The position numbers were made by a program, and so were the translations under genes. Below are positions 21,110 through 21,168 of a stretch of 21,168 nucleotides of DNA, one piece after another. The stretch is from F23-B02 sp963627445 (GTDB lineage: Bacteria > Bacillota > Clostridia > Oscillospirales > Oscillospiraceae), in NCBI GenBank assembly GCA_963627445.1, contig CAVGBM010000009.1, forward strand, positions 1 through 21,168. The letters run 5' to 3'. Position 1 is the stretch's first letter, and each line of letters begins with the position of its first letter. The notes under the pieces are model-generated. The model made no database searches. It worked only from the letters and a program-made list of their open reading frames with translations, and had not been told where the DNA came from.

Positions 21110-21168
21110 GGCCTCACAACTGAATTGATATGGAAGTACGGTTCTAAAAGCTGTAGAAATGAGTTTAG

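Noticed and set aside
1..21168. CRISPR arrays, tRNA or rRNA genes, transposase genes
   Set aside because: No regularly spaced repeats, no cloverleaf or rRNA-like segments and no transposase motifs were found on either strand.

Overview
The window looks like a chromosomal segment of an anaerobic, GC-rich gut-type Clostridia, most like the Oscillospirales. This rests on gene content, Gram-positive style ribosome binding sites (GGAGG), sigma-A type promoters and U-tailed intrinsic terminators. The genus cannot be fixed from sequence alone. A 14-base run of N at 13733-13746 shows this is a draft or metagenomic assembly.

Left part (147-7397, + strand): a FliB/YkgJ-type cysteine-cluster protein comes first. 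A tight five-gene operon with a near-consensus promoter follows: an aldehyde:ferredoxin oxidoreductase (AOR/WOR, tungsten-pterin family), a four-cluster polyferredoxin, and NuoE-, NuoF- and HydA/NuoG-like subunits. Together these look like an electron-bifurcating aldehyde oxidoreductase passing electrons to NAD+ and ferredoxin. The last subunit is the most unusual gene here. It keeps a degenerate [FeFe]-hydrogenase domain in which two catalytic residues are replaced, and a 2[4Fe-4S] ferredoxin module sits where part of the H-cluster pocket should be. That module closely matches the C-terminal ferredoxin module of the neighbouring NuoF-like subunit.

Middle part (7426-14318, - strand): a phosphate cluster with a Na+/Pi symporter carrying a PhoU-like tail, then pstS-pstC-pstA-pstB-phoU, and a HAD-IIA (AraL/NagD-type) phosphatase. 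A glycerol-1-phosphate dehydrogenase (AraM/EgsA) lies divergently next to the phosphatase. The PhoR/PhoB two-component pair is at 17670-19690. Four promoters (Na/Pi symporter, pstS, HAD phosphatase, phoB) share one architecture: TTTTACA-like half-sites at exact offsets of 11 and 23 bp, then 9 bp to a -10 hexamer. This defines a local Pho regulon and implies that phoBR is autoregulated.

Right part (15652-21168): three copies of a 240-249 bp fold-back element with nested, covarying stems (15657-15896, 16025-16269, 20714-20962). Between the first two is a candidate small RNA of about 80 nt with its own promoter and terminator. A MATE exporter lies at 16313-17632. A LCMT-type methyltransferase at 19836-20695 is split by an apparent one-base deletion. 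The right edge holds two strong promoters facing out of the window, the first running straight into a terminator hairpin.

The first 146 bases hold no recognisable gene. No tRNA, rRNA, CRISPR array or transposase gene was seen.
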